Made by a program: the position numbers and the translations under genes. Positions 1 to 9,219 of a stretch of DNA of 62,655 nt are shown here, in pieces. Position 1 is the stretch's first letter. The number at the start of each line of letters is the position of its first letter. Source of the stretch: Arcobacteraceae bacterium (lineage in GTDB: Bacteria; Campylobacterota; Campylobacteria; Campylobacterales; Arcobacteraceae); contig JAGLOP010000013.1 in NCBI GenBank assembly GCA_023138835.1, positions 1 to 62,655 of the forward strand. The letters run 5' to 3'. The notes below the pieces were generated by a model. It searched no databases. It saw only the letters and a program-made list of their open reading frames with translations, and was not told the origin of the DNA.

Positions 1-291
1 TACAATAACTACTAAAATTTTAGCATACATCCATATATCACCCTGTAGTAAATCAGGTCTAAGGTACAACATCCAAATTCCACTAAATACTGTTGCCCAC
101 ATAGCAGGAAGTCCTATATATTTGTACATTTTATATTCTTGAATTTTTATAATTTCTACAAAGTCCGGTTTATTTTTATGTTCTGTATGATATACATATA
201 ATCTTGGTTGATAAAAAAGCATTGCCATCCATGACATTACTGCCATAATATGAAATGTAACAATCCATAAGTAATAATCCATAATATTCAT
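1..291 (-). CDS. hemJ: HemJ-type protoporphyrinogen oxidase, partial (C-terminus cut by window edge)
   Basis: The 97 codons present encode the start of a small membrane protein of the HemJ (former UPF0093) family, which oxidises protoporphyrinogen IX to protoporphyrin IX in the inner membrane during haem synthesis. Seen: a first hydrophobic segment with a histidine (WIVTFHIMAVMSWMAMLFY), then the family-typical QPRLYVYH stretch and a second hydrophobic segment near residues 73-90. The ATG at 289-291 has a GAGGA ribosome site about 7 bases upstream. It starts 27 bases after the rarA stop and is probably the last gene of the rsmA-rnj-kdsD-rluB-rarA run. The rest of the gene lies left of the window. 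Confidence 0.82.
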   Translation of the reverse strand, partial: MNIMDYYLWIVTFHIMAVMSWMAMLFYQPRLYVYHTEHKNKPDFVEIIKIQEYKMYKYIGLPAMWATVFSGIWMLYLRPDLLQGDIWMYAKILVVIV

Positions 292-318
292 TTAATTTGT
301 CCTCATTCTTTCGGAGTT

Positions 319-1497
319 TCACCCCCTTATTTTTTTAATCCACTCATTAAGTGTTTTTTCAAATGCTATACCATTTGATTGATAAAGCTGTAAATCTTCC
401 TCTAGGTATTTTTGTTCACACCAACCACCAAAGTCATGTGGATATTTATATCCTACAGCATTATCTTTTATATTTGCCGGTATCTGAAGTATTTTACCAT
501 CTTTTATTTGTGATAATGTTTTATTTATGGCATTATAACTACTATTTGATTTTGGACAAGATGCTAAATATACAACACATTGTCCTAAAATAATTCTACC
601 TTCAGGAAATCCGATTTTATTACAAGCCGTCATTGTACTTACTGCTAAATTTAAGGCATTTGGATTTGCATTTCCTATATCTTCACCGGCAAATATTACA
701 AGTCTTCTTGTTATAAAATCAATACTCTCTCCACCTTCTATTAATCGTCCTAAATAATAAAGACTAGCATCTATATCACTTCCGCGAAGCGATTTAATCA
801 TAGCACTTGTAATATCATAATGACTATCTTTTGAACTAACGCCATCACCCATACTGTTATTTCGTAATTGTTTTAAAGTATCTAATGATATCTCTTTATG
901 TATCTTACTGGCATATTCTAGCAGGTTTAAAAGTGCCCTGCCGTCACCGCTAGAGCTGTTTATAAGATATTCAAAAGATTCTACTTCAAGTGTAATATCA
1001 AGCGTATTTATAGCCTTATTTAAAAGTTTTTGCAAGTCTGTTTTTGTAAGTGATTTAAATTCATATAAAAAACTTCTTGAACGAATTCCTGCAGTTAAAG
1101 TAAAAAATGGATTCTCCGTACTGGCCCCTATTATAATAGCAGTATAATTTTCCATTACAGGCAGTAAAACTTCTTGTTGAGTTTTTGATAATCTATGAAC
1201 CTCATCTATAAAAATTAAAGGCTTCATCAATGCACCGTCATATCTTTTAAATACAACTCTTAACTCTTCAATTTTGATACTTGTAGCGTTAAAGTAGTAA
1301 AAATCCAGTCCACTTTGCTTTGCAATTATTTTTGCTAAAGTTGTTTTTCCGGTACCTGGTTTTCCGTAAAAGAATAGATGTGGAATCTCTTTTTTCTTGA
1401 TAAGTTTATAAAGTGCCTTATCCTTGCCTACTATGTGCATTTGACCTATAAACTCTTCTAAAATTGCAGGTCTAAGTGTATTTGCTAGATTATGCAT
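319..1497 (-). CDS. rarA: Replication-associated recombination protein A (AAA+ ATPase)
   Basis: A 392-residue AAA+ ATPase of the RarA/MgsA/WRNIP1 family, which acts at stalled replication forks and shares ancestry with clamp-loader subunits. Seen: Walker A GKPGTGKT at residues 45-52, Walker B IFIDE near 95-99 followed by VHRLS, a sensor-like GASTENPFF near 124-132, and the C-terminal family domain with EDIGNANP and YKYPHDFGGW. The length is slightly below that of the E. coli protein (about 447). The gene sits 7 bases after rluB and 27 bases before hemJ, so it is probably co-transcribed with RNA-modification genes. Confidence 0.93.
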   Translation of the reverse strand: MHNLANTLRPAILEEFIGQMHIVGKDKALYKLIKKKEIPHLFFYGKPGTGKTTLAKIIAKQSGLDFYYFNATSIKIEELRVVFKRYDGALMKPLIFIDEVHRLSKTQQEVLLPVMENYTAIIIGASTENPFFTLTAGIRSRSFLYEFKSLTKTDLQKLLNKAINTLDITLEVESFEYLINSSSGDGRALLNLLEYASKIHKEISLDTLKQLRNNSMGDGVSSKDSHYDITSAMIKSLRGSDIDASLYYLGRLIEGGESIDFITRRLVIFAGEDIGNANPNALNLAVSTMTACNKIGFPEGRIILGQCVVYLASCPKSNSSYNAINKTLSQIKDGKILQIPANIKDNAVGYKYPHDFGGWCEQKYLEEDLQLYQSNGIAFEKTLNEWIKKIRG

Positions 1498-1504
1498 ACT
1501 CTAG

Positions 1505-2311
1505 TTAGTATTCGTAGTCGTCTTTTATTTCTTTTTTGGATAAAGATTTCATATAGTTTCTTAAGTCCTGATATTCTCTACGCTCAAGATATCTGGTCTT
1601 CCCTGATGGTAAGTTATTCAGCTCAATACCACCAAAGTTTACCCTTTTTAGATCTACAATAGGTGAACTAAAGTGTGCAAAGAATCTTCTTAGTTCTCTA
1701 TTTTTACCTTCACTGATTGCAACTTTCATAGTAGAAAATTTAGCTCCGTTTTTTTGGATTTGCCAACCATTAAATGGTTTGAATTCCATATTGGTAATTT
1801 CTGTTTTGTCATGTGCTCCAGCAGTTGCATCATCCAGCATCATACCTTTTTCCATAGCCATCAACATAGCTTCAGTTACCGGTCCTGCAATTTTAATTTT
1901 ATATACTCTTTCTAAATTTGAGTGCATTAAAGAGTTTGCAATATTTACATCATCAGTTAAAAGTAAAACACCTTCACTGGCATAATCCAATCGCCCTACT
2001 GATAAAAAGTGAGCAAATTTTTTGGGTAATGTATCAAAAATTGTTGTTCTGCCTTGAGGGTCATTTTTAGATACTATTTCACCTTTTTGTTTGTTGTAAA
2101 CTATAACAGTTGAAGCTCTTTTTTTATCAACTTTTACTGTTCTGTCATTTACTTTTACTATCGTATGCTCATCTACTTTTGTAGCCATATCAGTAATAAC
2201 TTTACCTTCAATAGATACTTTACCCTCTTCTATTAATTTGTCAGCTTCTCTTCTGCTGAATCTACTATTATGTGAAATAAATTTATTTAGTCTAATTAGT
2301 TCTTCTGCCAT
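1505..2311 (-). CDS. rluB: RluB/RsuA-family 23S rRNA pseudouridine synthase
   Basis: A 268-residue pseudouridine synthase with an N-terminal S4 RNA-binding domain (residues 1-60) and the RsuA-type catalytic domain. The catalytic aspartate is in GRLDYASEGVLLLTDD (D109). Proteins of this branch modify a uridine of 23S rRNA (RluB/RluE) or 16S rRNA (RsuA); an S4 domain plus neighbours active on ribosomal RNA favour RluB, but substrate cannot be read from sequence alone. Its ATG overlaps the last base of the kdsD stop codon, an arrangement that suggests translational coupling. The C-terminus is acidic and charged. Confidence 0.85.
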   Translation of the reverse strand: MAEELIRLNKFISHNSRFSRREADKLIEEGKVSIEGKVITDMATKVDEHTIVKVNDRTVKVDKKRASTVIVYNKQKGEIVSKNDPQGRTTIFDTLPKKFAHFLSVGRLDYASEGVLLLTDDVNIANSLMHSNLERVYKIKIAGPVTEAMLMAMEKGMMLDDATAGAHDKTEITNMEFKPFNGWQIQKNGAKFSTMKVAISEGKNRELRRFFAHFSSPIVDLKRVNFGGIELNNLPSGKTRYLERREYQDLRNYMKSLSKKEIKDDYEY

Positions 2312-3270
2312 TATTTTATCCCCGCTTCTATTAAGTTATGGATATGTAATACCCCTACTAGCTTTTCATTTTCATCTAATACTAAAAGTAATTGAATTTT
2401 AAAATCTTCTATAATTTTTAAAGCATCACTTGCTAATATATTTTTATCTTTTATTGATTTTGGATTTTTAGTCATTATATCTTCAACTTTACAATCAAGT
2501 GAAAAATTATCTTTTAACATTGCCCGACGTAAATCCCCATCACTTAAAAGACCAACTACACTATTGTTATCAACAACAATAGCATTTCCAAGCCGCCCTT
2601 CACTCATTGTTACAATTGCATTTTTTAAAATTGTTCCACGTGAAACTATCGGTAAATTTTCTTTTCTTAATAAATCATCCACTTTAATGAATAGTTGTTT
2701 TCCAAGACTTCCCCCCGGATGAAAAGATGCAAAATCTTCTTTTTGGAAGTTTTTATTTTTCATCAAACAAATTGCCAACGCATCACCTAAAGCCATAGTT
2801 AACGTTGTAGATGAAGTTGGTGCTATATCAAGAGGGCAAGCTTCCTTTTCAATACTAATATCTAAAAATACATCAGCATAGCTGGCTAATGTAGAATTTT
2901 TGTCTCTGGCCATAGCAATAAGCGGAATATTAAATCTTTTAAGATGAGGAAGTATCTGAATTAATTCTCCACTCTCTCCGCTGTAACTAATACCCAAAAC
3001 AATATCATCTTTTCCTATCATACCCAAGTCACCGTGCATAGCTTCTGTTGGATGTAGAAAAAAACTACTTGTACCGGTACTAGCTAATGTAGCAGCCATT
3101 TTAGCTCCTACTAAACCAGATTTACCAACACCTGTAATAATTAGTTTACCTTTTACAGATGAAATTAGTTTAACAGCTTTTTCAATTTCGTCAGAAATCT
3201 TAGAAGCTGCAAGTTCTAATTCTTTTGCTTCAATAAGTAAAACTTCTTTGGCAATGGCTTTAAAATTCAT
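2311..3270 (-). CDS. kdsD: D-arabinose 5-phosphate isomerase (KdsD/KpsF)
   Basis: A 319-residue sugar-phosphate isomerase converting ribulose 5-phosphate to arabinose 5-phosphate, the first committed step to Kdo for lipopolysaccharide. Seen: a SIS domain (residues about 1-190) with GVGKSGLVGAK, the serine-rich SYSGESGE motif and HPTEAMHGDLGMI, followed by two CBS domains (about 200-319). Domain order and length match the KdsD/KpsF family. It lies 22 bases downstream of rnj and overlaps rluB by one base. Either name (kdsD or kpsF) could apply; no capsule genes are visible, so housekeeping KdsD is the better guess. Confidence 0.9.
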   Translation of the reverse strand: MNFKAIAKEVLLIEAKELELAASKISDEIEKAVKLISSVKGKLIITGVGKSGLVGAKMAATLASTGTSSFFLHPTEAMHGDLGMIGKDDIVLGISYSGESGELIQILPHLKRFNIPLIAMARDKNSTLASYADVFLDISIEKEACPLDIAPTSSTTLTMALGDALAICLMKNKNFQKEDFASFHPGGSLGKQLFIKVDDLLRKENLPIVSRGTILKNAIVTMSEGRLGNAIVVDNNSVVGLLSDGDLRRAMLKDNFSLDCKVEDIMTKNPKSIKDKNILASDALKIIEDFKIQLLLVLDENEKLVGVLHIHNLIEAGIK

Positions 3271-3292
3271 AATTAATACCTTAAAACTACAA

Positions 3293-5239
3293 TTATTGGA
3301 CTATTAAAGTTGGTACAATCATTGGATACTTTCTATATTTTCTTATACAATGTTTTCTAACAACTTTTCTTAATTCTTCTTCTAAAGATCTTGGGTTATT
3401 TAATAAACCTTCTTTGATATGTTCTAAGAAGTGGTGTAATAAATCTTCAAGTTCTTTAGATAAATAACTTTCTTGTTTAGTATCAACTAAACCAAATGAA
3501 GCAACTTTAATAGGTCCGTCAACTTTTTGGTCAGCTTGACAAATTTGTGCGATAATCATAACGATACCTTCATTCGCCATTGTTTGTCTGTCCATAACTA
3601 TAGCATTGGATATTTTTCTATTTTTTTGATTATCAATATATGTTTTACCGGTTTTTACTGACTTAACTTTTTTAATTGATTTTGGTGAAATCTCTACTTG
3701 CTCACCATCACTTAAAATATATACATTTCTTTCTAATACACCACATGCAATTCCTGTTTCAGAATGTTTTCTTACATGATTATATTCACCATGCACCGGT
3801 AAAAAGAACTTAGGTTTAGCAAGTCTTAAAAGAAGTTTTTGCTCTTCTTGCGCAGCATGTCCAGAAACATGAATATTATCATAATTTTGATATGCTACTT
3901 CAGCTCCAGATTTTTGAAGATTATTAATAATTGCAGAAACACTAGCTTCATTTCCAGGAATTGCTTTAGCAGATAAAACAACTGTATCTTCTGGTTTAAT
4001 CTTTATGTGTCTATGTTCATGAATTGACATTCTAAATAATGCACTCATAGGTTCTCCTTGAGAACCAGTTGTTACTATAAAAACTTGATTGTCAGGGAAT
4101 TTATTTACTTCATGGGCATCAATAAATTGATCTTTTGGATATTTTAAATAACCTAAAGTCATAGCAATATCTAAGTTCTTTTCCATACTTCTACCAATAA
4201 CACAAATTTTTCTTTTAAACGTAATCGCTCTATCTATTGCTTGAGCAACCCTATGAAGGTTTGATGAAAATGTTGACATTAATATTCTACCTTTAGCTTT
4301 TGCAAAAATAGCATCAAATGTAGGTCCAACAGTAAGTTCAGATTTTGTAAATCCAACAGAATGTGAATTTGTACTATCACTTAAAAATGCTAAAACACCT
4401 TTTTCACCATAGTATGCAAATCTATGTAAATCAGTAGGATAACCATCTACAGGAGTATGGTCAATTTTAAAATCTCCAGTATGTAAAATAGTACCTGCTT
4501 CACAAGTAATAGCAAGAGCAGAACTATCAATAATAGAATGTGTAATATGCATCCATTCTATATCAAACTCCCCTATTCTAATAGGTTTTCTTTTTTGTAC
4601 AGCTCTAAAATAACTTCTATGCTGTTTCATTTTATGTTCATCAAATTTAGCACCAATTGATTCTAAAGCTAAAGATGTACCATATACAGGTACTTGAATC
4701 TCTTTAAAAAAGTAAGGCATAGCACCAACATGATCTTCATGTGAATGTGTTATAACGATACCTGCAATTTTACTTCTAATTTGTCTTAAATATGTAAAAT
4801 CAGGTATTAAAATATCAACACCATGCATAGAATCATCAGGAAAACTCATACCAACATCAACAATAATAGCACTGTTATCAGTTTCTATTACCATCATGTT
4901 TCCACCAATTTCACTTAATCCGCCAAGTGGAGTAATTCTAACTTTTGCATCAGTTTTTAAATTTAATTTATTATGTGGGTTAAGTCTCTCTTTTTGGATA
5001 TTATCATTTATCTCAAATGCCTTTTTTAGGTCATTCGTCCAGCCATTACCGCTAGTTGGTACTTTTCTTTTTGGTTTTACAGTTTTTCCTGCTGGATTTT
5101 CAGAGGAACTTTTCTTCTGCTCGTTTTGCTTACGGTCACTATTGTTACTGTTAGATTTATTTTCTGTTATTTGAGCAGGTTTTTCTTGAGCTTCATTAAC
5201 TGTAGCACTAGTTTGTACTTGTTGTGTGTTTTCTTCCAT
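3293..5239 (-). CDS. rnj: Ribonuclease J
   Basis: A 648-residue metallo-beta-lactamase/beta-CASP ribonuclease with 5'-3' exo- and endonuclease activity, central to mRNA decay and rRNA maturation. Seen: HSHEDHVG metal-binding motif at about residues 165-172, FLSDSTN and the beta-CASP region with GSQGEPMSAL, HVSGHA, and FLPVHGEY. The N-terminal 95 residues are low-complexity, rich in Q, N, K and S, as in Helicobacter RNase J. A longer reading frame begins at 5323, but the ATG at 5239 has an AAGGA site 7 bases upstream and matches the expected start; it still overlaps rsmA by 32 bases. Confidence 0.93.
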   Translation of the reverse strand: MEENTQQVQTSATVNEAQEKPAQITENKSNSNNSDRKQNEQKKSSSENPAGKTVKPKRKVPTSGNGWTNDLKKAFEINDNIQKERLNPHNKLNLKTDAKVRITPLGGLSEIGGNMMVIETDNSAIIVDVGMSFPDDSMHGVDILIPDFTYLRQIRSKIAGIVITHSHEDHVGAMPYFFKEIQVPVYGTSLALESIGAKFDEHKMKQHRSYFRAVQKRKPIRIGEFDIEWMHITHSIIDSSALAITCEAGTILHTGDFKIDHTPVDGYPTDLHRFAYYGEKGVLAFLSDSTNSHSVGFTKSELTVGPTFDAIFAKAKGRILMSTFSSNLHRVAQAIDRAITFKRKICVIGRSMEKNLDIAMTLGYLKYPKDQFIDAHEVNKFPDNQVFIVTTGSQGEPMSALFRMSIHEHRHIKIKPEDTVVLSAKAIPGNEASVSAIINNLQKSGAEVAYQNYDNIHVSGHAAQEEQKLLLRLAKPKFFLPVHGEYNHVRKHSETGIACGVLERNVYILSDGEQVEISPKSIKKVKSVKTGKTYIDNQKNRKISNAIVMDRQTMANEGIVMIIAQICQADQKVDGPIKVASFGLVDTKQESYLSKELEDLLHHFLEHIKEGLLNNPRSLEEELRKVVRKHCIRKYRKYPMIVPTLIVQ

Positions 5240-6020
5240 TTTGTATTTCCTTATAAATATGGCTATACAAAGATGCTTCAACCTCGTGGGGTCGAATAGT
5301 TTGCTTGAGTTCAAGTTCATCAAATATATTTTCTAATAAAGTTTTATCATAATCATTAGATAAATTCTTTAATAGTTTTTTTCTAGGTTGGCAAAAGCAA
5401 AGTTTTAAAAACTTTTTAAATTCATCATCTACTTTTTTATCCATATCTTTTTTAATATGAATAACAGCAGAATCCACTTTTGGCGGCGGACTGAAACTTT
5501 CAGGTGGAACAGTTATCACTATTTCACTCTTTTTTGAAACAAGTTTTGTAATTACACCCAATGCTGAAAAATCTTTGTCCCCAGCAGATGCACTAAACTT
5601 ATTTGCAACCTCTTTTTGTACCATAACGATAATATTCTCACAATTATCATCGTCTAAGGCTTTTAATATAATATTTGTCGCTATATAATACGGTAAGTTT
5701 GCTATTAAGTCATATTTACTATTATATAACGATTGATTGTCTCCCCACCGCTCTATTACATCTCCTAGAAGAATTTTAAAACGACCGGAATCAATCTCTT
5801 TGATAAACTCGGCTTGCAATATGGCATATAAATCTCTATCGACTTCATACGCTGTTACATCTTTGCACTTGACTAATTTCTTTGTCAAATCACCTAAGCC
5901 AGGCCCAATCTCTACGATATGATTATCGTTAATGGGCATCGATTCGATGATCTTAAATAATACTGATTCGTCTTTTAAAAAGTTTTGTCCAAACCTTTTT
6001 TTTGCTTTTATGTTTGTCAT
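5208..6020 (-). CDS. rsmA: 16S rRNA dimethyladenosine transferase RsmA (KsgA)
   Basis: A 270-residue methyltransferase that dimethylates two adjacent adenosines near the 3' end of 16S rRNA, a late check in small-subunit assembly. Seen: KKRFGQNFLKD at the N-terminus, SAM motif VEIGPGLGDLT at 36-46, catalytic NLPYY at 108-112 and the C-terminal FCQPRKKLLKNL segment typical of the family. It is the first gene of the minus-strand run; the downstream rnj start lies inside its last 32 bases. The upstream region is shared with divergent hisF and contains an 8-base inverted repeat. Confidence 0.95.
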   Translation of the reverse strand: MTNIKAKKRFGQNFLKDESVLFKIIESMPINDNHIVEIGPGLGDLTKKLVKCKDVTAYEVDRDLYAILQAEFIKEIDSGRFKILLGDVIERWGDNQSLYNSKYDLIANLPYYIATNIILKALDDDNCENIIVMVQKEVANKFSASAGDKDFSALGVITKLVSKKSEIVITVPPESFSPPPKVDSAVIHIKKDMDKKVDDEFKKFLKLCFCQPRKKLLKNLSNDYDKTLLENIFDELELKQTIRPHEVEASLYSHIYKEIQNGRKHTTSTN

Positions 6021-6030
6021 AATATAAAGA

Positions 6031-6059
6031 TAAGTCTATCCAAAGTTAGCTTAGACTTA
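6031..6059. repeat. Inverted repeat upstream of rsmA
   Basis: TAAGTCTA (6031-6038) and TAGACTTA (6052-6059) form a perfect 8-base inverted repeat with a 13-base spacer, 10 bases upstream of the rsmA start in the divergent rsmA/hisF region. It could be an operator or a hairpin in the rsmA leader; there is no T-run next to it, so a terminator is less likely. Confidence 0.4.
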
Positions 6060-6125
6060 AATAAGATAAATTTACAAGCTGCTTATTTAAAGTGAATGAT
6101 AATTATATGTTTATAGAATATTAGA

Positions 6126-6131
6126 TATAAT
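6126..6131 (+). promoter_or_regulatory. Probable -10 element for hisF
   Basis: TATAAT 31 bases upstream of the hisF ATG, in an AT-rich region without a clear -35, as is usual for sigma-70 promoters in Campylobacterota. Assigned by consensus match and position only. Confidence 0.5.
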
Positions 6132-6162
6132 TGTAAAAAATATCAATTATGAAAGAGATTCA

Positions 6163-6924
6163 ATGAGTTATTTCGCAAAAAGAATAATCCCCTGCTTAGA
6201 TGTAGACAATGGAAGAGTTGTAAAAGGTGTAAACTTTGTAGGACTTCGTGATGCAGGTGATCCTGTTGAAGTTGCTAAACGATATAATCGTGAAGGTGCT
6301 GATGAGATAACATTTTTAGATATTGGTGCTTCTCATGAAGGTCGTGATACTATAGTTGATGTTGTAAAAAAAGTTGCGCAAGAGGTATTTATACCACTTA
6401 CAGTAGGTGGTGGTATTCGTAAACTTGATGATATTTATAATTTACTAAATGTAGGTTGTGATAAAGTTAGTATAAATAGTAGTGCTGTAGTTCGTCCTGA
6501 CTTTATTAATGAGGCTGCAAAGCGATTTGGGAGTCAATGTATTGTTGTAGCAATTGATGTTAAAAAAGTATCAGATGGCAGCTATCATGTGTTTGTAAAA
6601 GGTGGCAGAGAAGATACTGGACTTGATGCGTTAGAGTGGGCAAAAGAGGTATATGAAAGAGGTGCCGGGGAAATTTTACTTACCTCTATGGATGCTGATG
6701 GTACAAAAGCCGGATTTGAAACAAATATAACAGGGCAAATAAGTAAGGCTATAGAGATACCTGTAATTGCTTCAGGGGGTGCAGGGACTATGGAACATAT
6801 AAAAGAAGCTTTTGAGTGTGGTGCAGAGGCTGCTCTTGCCGCTTCTATTTTTCATTTCAAAGAGATTGATATTATGGATTTAAAACGATATTTAGCAAAG
6901 AATAATATACCAGTAAGGTTGTAA
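6163..6924 (+). CDS. hisF: Imidazole glycerol phosphate synthase subunit HisF
   Basis: A 253-residue (beta/alpha)8 cyclase that, with HisH, makes imidazole glycerol phosphate and AICAR in histidine synthesis. Seen: [19 protein letters not shown] with the first catalytic aspartate (D13), VGGGIR, the second catalytic aspartate in VVAIDVK (D132), and the phosphate-binding [12 protein letters not shown] and SGGAGTMEH. Length is normal. HisH and other his genes are not adjacent; hisG is 39 kb away on the other strand, so the his genes are scattered. The next gene starts 2 bases after its stop. Confidence 0.96.
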   Translation: MSYFAKRIIPCLDVDNGRVVKGVNFVGLRDAGDPVEVAKRYNREGADEITFLDIGASHEGRDTIVDVVKKVAQEVFIPLTVGGGIRKLDDIYNLLNVGCDKVSINSSAVVRPDFINEAAKRFGSQCIVVAIDVKKVSDGSYHVFVKGGREDTGLDALEWAKEVYERGAGEILLTSMDADGTKAGFETNITGQISKAIEIPVIASGGAGTMEHIKEAFECGAEAALAASIFHFKEIDIMDLKRYLAKNNIPVRL

Positions 6925-6926
6925 AA

Positions 6927-7601
6927 ATGATTAAAAAGAGTATTTTATTAACTTTATGTTTTATATTACCGGTTAGTTTATTTTCTTATGAATTAAGTTT
7001 TAATAAAAAGTTTTCTAGAAAAGTATCTTCTGATATATTGACATCTTTTATCAATATAACTGTTGAGGATAAAAATGAAGATTATATAAATGATAAAATA
7101 GAAATTTTTAATGAGTATATAGAAGAAAATATAGATGTAATTAAAAAGAATGGTAACTTTAATTTGACACCTAAGTATAAGTATTATAATAAAAAACAAG
7201 AGTTTGTAGGATATATAGGTAGTTTAAGATACAGCATTGAATCTAAAGATGCTACGAGTATAAATATGTTTATAAATGGAGTAATAGATATAAAAAATAA
7301 ATTTAATACAACTAAAATTAAATTAAATATTTCAAATACAACTTGGAATGTTAGTCAAAAACTCCATGAAGACAGTTTAGATAACTTAAGACACGAAGCT
7401 ATAACATGGGTCACATTTTATGCTGCTAATTTATCAAAACAATGTATCGTAAAGAGAATTGATATTGATAACAAAGGTAATCAAAATGTAATAATAAGAG
7501 CAATAAGCAGGGCTGTATCGGCTGATTATGCAGAGATTACACCAATTCAAGGGGAAAAACAAATTTCAATAAATCCAAACTATACTTTGGAGTGCAAATG
7601 A
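6927..7601 (+). CDS. Secreted protein, probable SIMPL (DUF541) family
   Basis: A 224-residue exported protein with a signal peptide in residues 1-20 (MIKKS then a hydrophobic run). The central part (TPKYKYYNKKQEFVGYIGSL, then YSIESKDATS) and the helical repeat near residues 153-178 (LRHEAITWVTFYAANLSKQC) resemble the SIMPL/YggE family, whose cellular role is poorly known. This family call rests on pattern resemblance and needs a profile search. It is coupled to its neighbours: 2 bases after hisF and a 4-base ATGA overlap with the following gene. Confidence 0.55.
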   Translation: MIKKSILLTLCFILPVSLFSYELSFNKKFSRKVSSDILTSFINITVEDKNEDYINDKIEIFNEYIEENIDVIKKNGNFNLTPKYKYYNKKQEFVGYIGSLRYSIESKDATSINMFINGVIDIKNKFNTTKIKLNISNTTWNVSQKLHEDSLDNLRHEAITWVTFYAANLSKQCIVKRIDIDNKGNQNVIIRAISRAVSADYAEITPIQGEKQISINPNYTLECK

Positions 7602-8161
7602 TAATTTGTGCCGGAAGAAATGAAACTTTTCCTTTTGCTACACCTATGGGAGTAGGATTAGTTGAAAGTGCTATAAATCTTACAAGATTATGTTTGTTTG
7701 ATAAGCCTGACTATATACTTTTTATTGGAAGTGCAGGAAGTTATGGGGAATATAATATTTTTGATATAGTTGAGAGCAGAAGTTCATCTAATATAGAATT
7801 GTCATTTTTAAGAGGCGATAGTTATACTCCGCTTGATAATGTTTTAAAATCTGATAATAAGTTAGTAAGAGACCAAACTATTGTAAATAGTTCAAATTAT
7901 ATCTCAACTAATGATGAATTATGTAAAGAATTTAAACAGTATGCAATTGGAATTGAGAATATGGAATTTTATTCTTTACTCCAAGTTGCTCGTGAGTTTG
8001 ATATTGATATTGCGGGTATATTTGTAGTTACAAACTATACGAATAAAAATGCACATCAAGACTTTATAAAGAATCATAAAGAAGCTATAGACAAATTAAT
8101 TGATTATCTAGAGGATAAAAATATAATTGTTCCTCGTGGAACATTGAAGGAAAAAATATAA
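7598..8161 (+). CDS. Nucleoside phosphorylase/nucleosidase family protein (possible MqnB-like)
   Basis: A 187-residue protein of the purine nucleoside phosphorylase / MTA nucleosidase fold. Seen: an N-terminal strand [17 protein letters not shown], and the nucleoside-binding [11 protein letters not shown], the equivalent of the family's DMES region. It is shorter than typical MTAN or PNP (230+). Campylobacterota make menaquinone by the futalosine route, which needs such a hydrolase, so MqnB is possible but not shown. The ATG at 7598 with GGAG at 7589-7592 is chosen over a GTG at 7592; it gives an ATGA overlap with the upstream stop. A parS-like sequence lies in its last codons. Confidence 0.65.
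   Translation: MIICAGRNETFPFATPMGVGLVESAINLTRLCLFDKPDYILFIGSAGSYGEYNIFDIVESRSSSNIELSFLRGDSYTPLDNVLKSDNKLVRDQTIVNSSNYISTNDELCKEFKQYAIGIENMEFYSLLQVAREFDIDIAGIFVVTNYTNKNAHQDFIKNHKEAIDKLIDYLEDKNIIVPRGTLKEKI
8128..8143. promoter_or_regulatory. Degenerate parS-like palindrome
   Basis: TGTTCCTCGTGGAACA matches the degenerate parS consensus TGTTNCACGTGNAACA at every position except one in the centre (CTCGTG instead of CACGTG). It lies in the last codons of the nucleoside phosphorylase-family gene, encoding VPRGT. ParB is usually sensitive to changes in the central hexamer, so this may be weak or non-functional. Confidence 0.35.
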
Positions 8162-9219
8162 AAACAATCTATGATTACACTTTAAAAGAGTTACAAGAAA
8201 GTTTAAAACCATCTTTTAGAGCAAAACAAGTTTATAATTGGATCTATAAAAAATATGTAACTTCATATGAAGATATGAAAAATTTGCCAAAAGATTTGAA
8301 AGAAAATTTAACTAAAAACTTTCCTATTGATATATTAAAGATTATCAAAGTTGAACAAAGTACAGATGGAAGTATTAAATATCTTTTTATGCTAAAAGAT
8401 GGAACAACAGTTGAATCTGTACTGTTATTAATGAAAGAAAAACAAAAAGATGAAGATGGTAATATTACAAAAAGTGAGAAATATACTTTTTGTATCTCAT
8501 CTCAAGTTGGATGCAAAGTAGGGTGCACATTTTGTCTAACAGCCAAAGGTGGATTCACCAGAGATTTAACAGCCGGAGAGATTGTAGCTCAAGTAATGTA
8601 TCTAAAAAAAGAGAATAATATTCCTGAAAATAAAAGTGTAAATATAGTATATATGGGGATGGGTGAACCACTTGATAACTATGATAATTTAATACAAGGT
8701 ATTAAGATAATTGCACAAGAGGATGGTTTATCAATAAGTACAAGAAGACAAACTATCTCAACAAGCGGAATAAGCAGCAAGATAGAAAAATTAGGTAAAG
8801 AAAATTTAGGTGTACAGTTGGCTATATCTTTACATGCAGTTGATGATGAACTAAGAAGTGAATTGATTCCAATGAATAAAGCATATAATATTCAATCAAT
8901 TATAGATGCAGTTAAAAAGTTTCCAATAGATGTACGAAAAAAGGTGATGTTTGAATATCTTGTAATAAAAGATAAAAATGATGATATAAAATCAGCAGAT
9001 AAATTGGTAAAGCTTCTAAACGGAATTAATTCAAAAGTTAATCTTATTTATTTTAATCCTTACGAAGGAACCCCGTATCAAAGACCATCAAGAAATAATA
9101 TGATAAAATTTCAAGATTATTTAAATGGTAAAGGTGTCCTTTGTACAATTAGAGAATCAAAGGGTTTGGATATTTCAGCAGCCTGTGGACAGTTAAAAGA
9201 GAAAGAGAGTAATAAATAA
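8158..9219 (+). CDS. rlmN: Dual-specificity 23S rRNA/tRNA (adenine-C2)-methyltransferase RlmN, apparent ATA start
   Basis: A radical-SAM methyltransferase for A2503 of 23S rRNA and A37 of some tRNAs. Seen: the N-terminal domain ([20 protein letters not shown] then [11 protein letters not shown]), the iron-sulfur cluster CKVGCTFC (C119, C123, C126), GMGEPL, and the methyl-carrying cysteine in SAACGQL. The full N-terminal domain is encoded in frame from 8158, but there is no in-frame ATG, GTG or TTG between the stop at 8116 and the ATG at 8275. GAAGGA at 8146-8151 sits 6 bases before the ATA at 8158, which makes ATA the likely start (353 residues). An ATG there would have made the usual ATGA overlap with the upstream gene. 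Confidence 0.9.
   Translation: MKTIYDYTLKELQESLKPSFRAKQVYNWIYKKYVTSYEDMKNLPKDLKENLTKNFPIDILKIIKVEQSTDGSIKYLFMLKDGTTVESVLLLMKEKQKDEDGNITKSEKYTFCISSQVGCKVGCTFCLTAKGGFTRDLTAGEIVAQVMYLKKENNIPENKSVNIVYMGMGEPLDNYDNLIQGIKIIAQEDGLSISTRRQTISTSGISSKIEKLGKENLGVQLAISLHAVDDELRSELIPMNKAYNIQSIIDAVKKFPIDVRKKVMFEYLVIKDKNDDIKSADKLVKLLNGINSKVNLIYFNPYEGTPYQRPSRNNMIKFQDYLNGKGVLCTIRESKGLDISAACGQLKEKESNK

Noticed and set aside
5239..5323. Longer start for RNase J
   Set aside because: The extra 28 residues are antisense-free but lie wholly within rsmA, lack a good ribosome site, and do not look like the family; the ATG at 5239 has AAGGA correctly placed.
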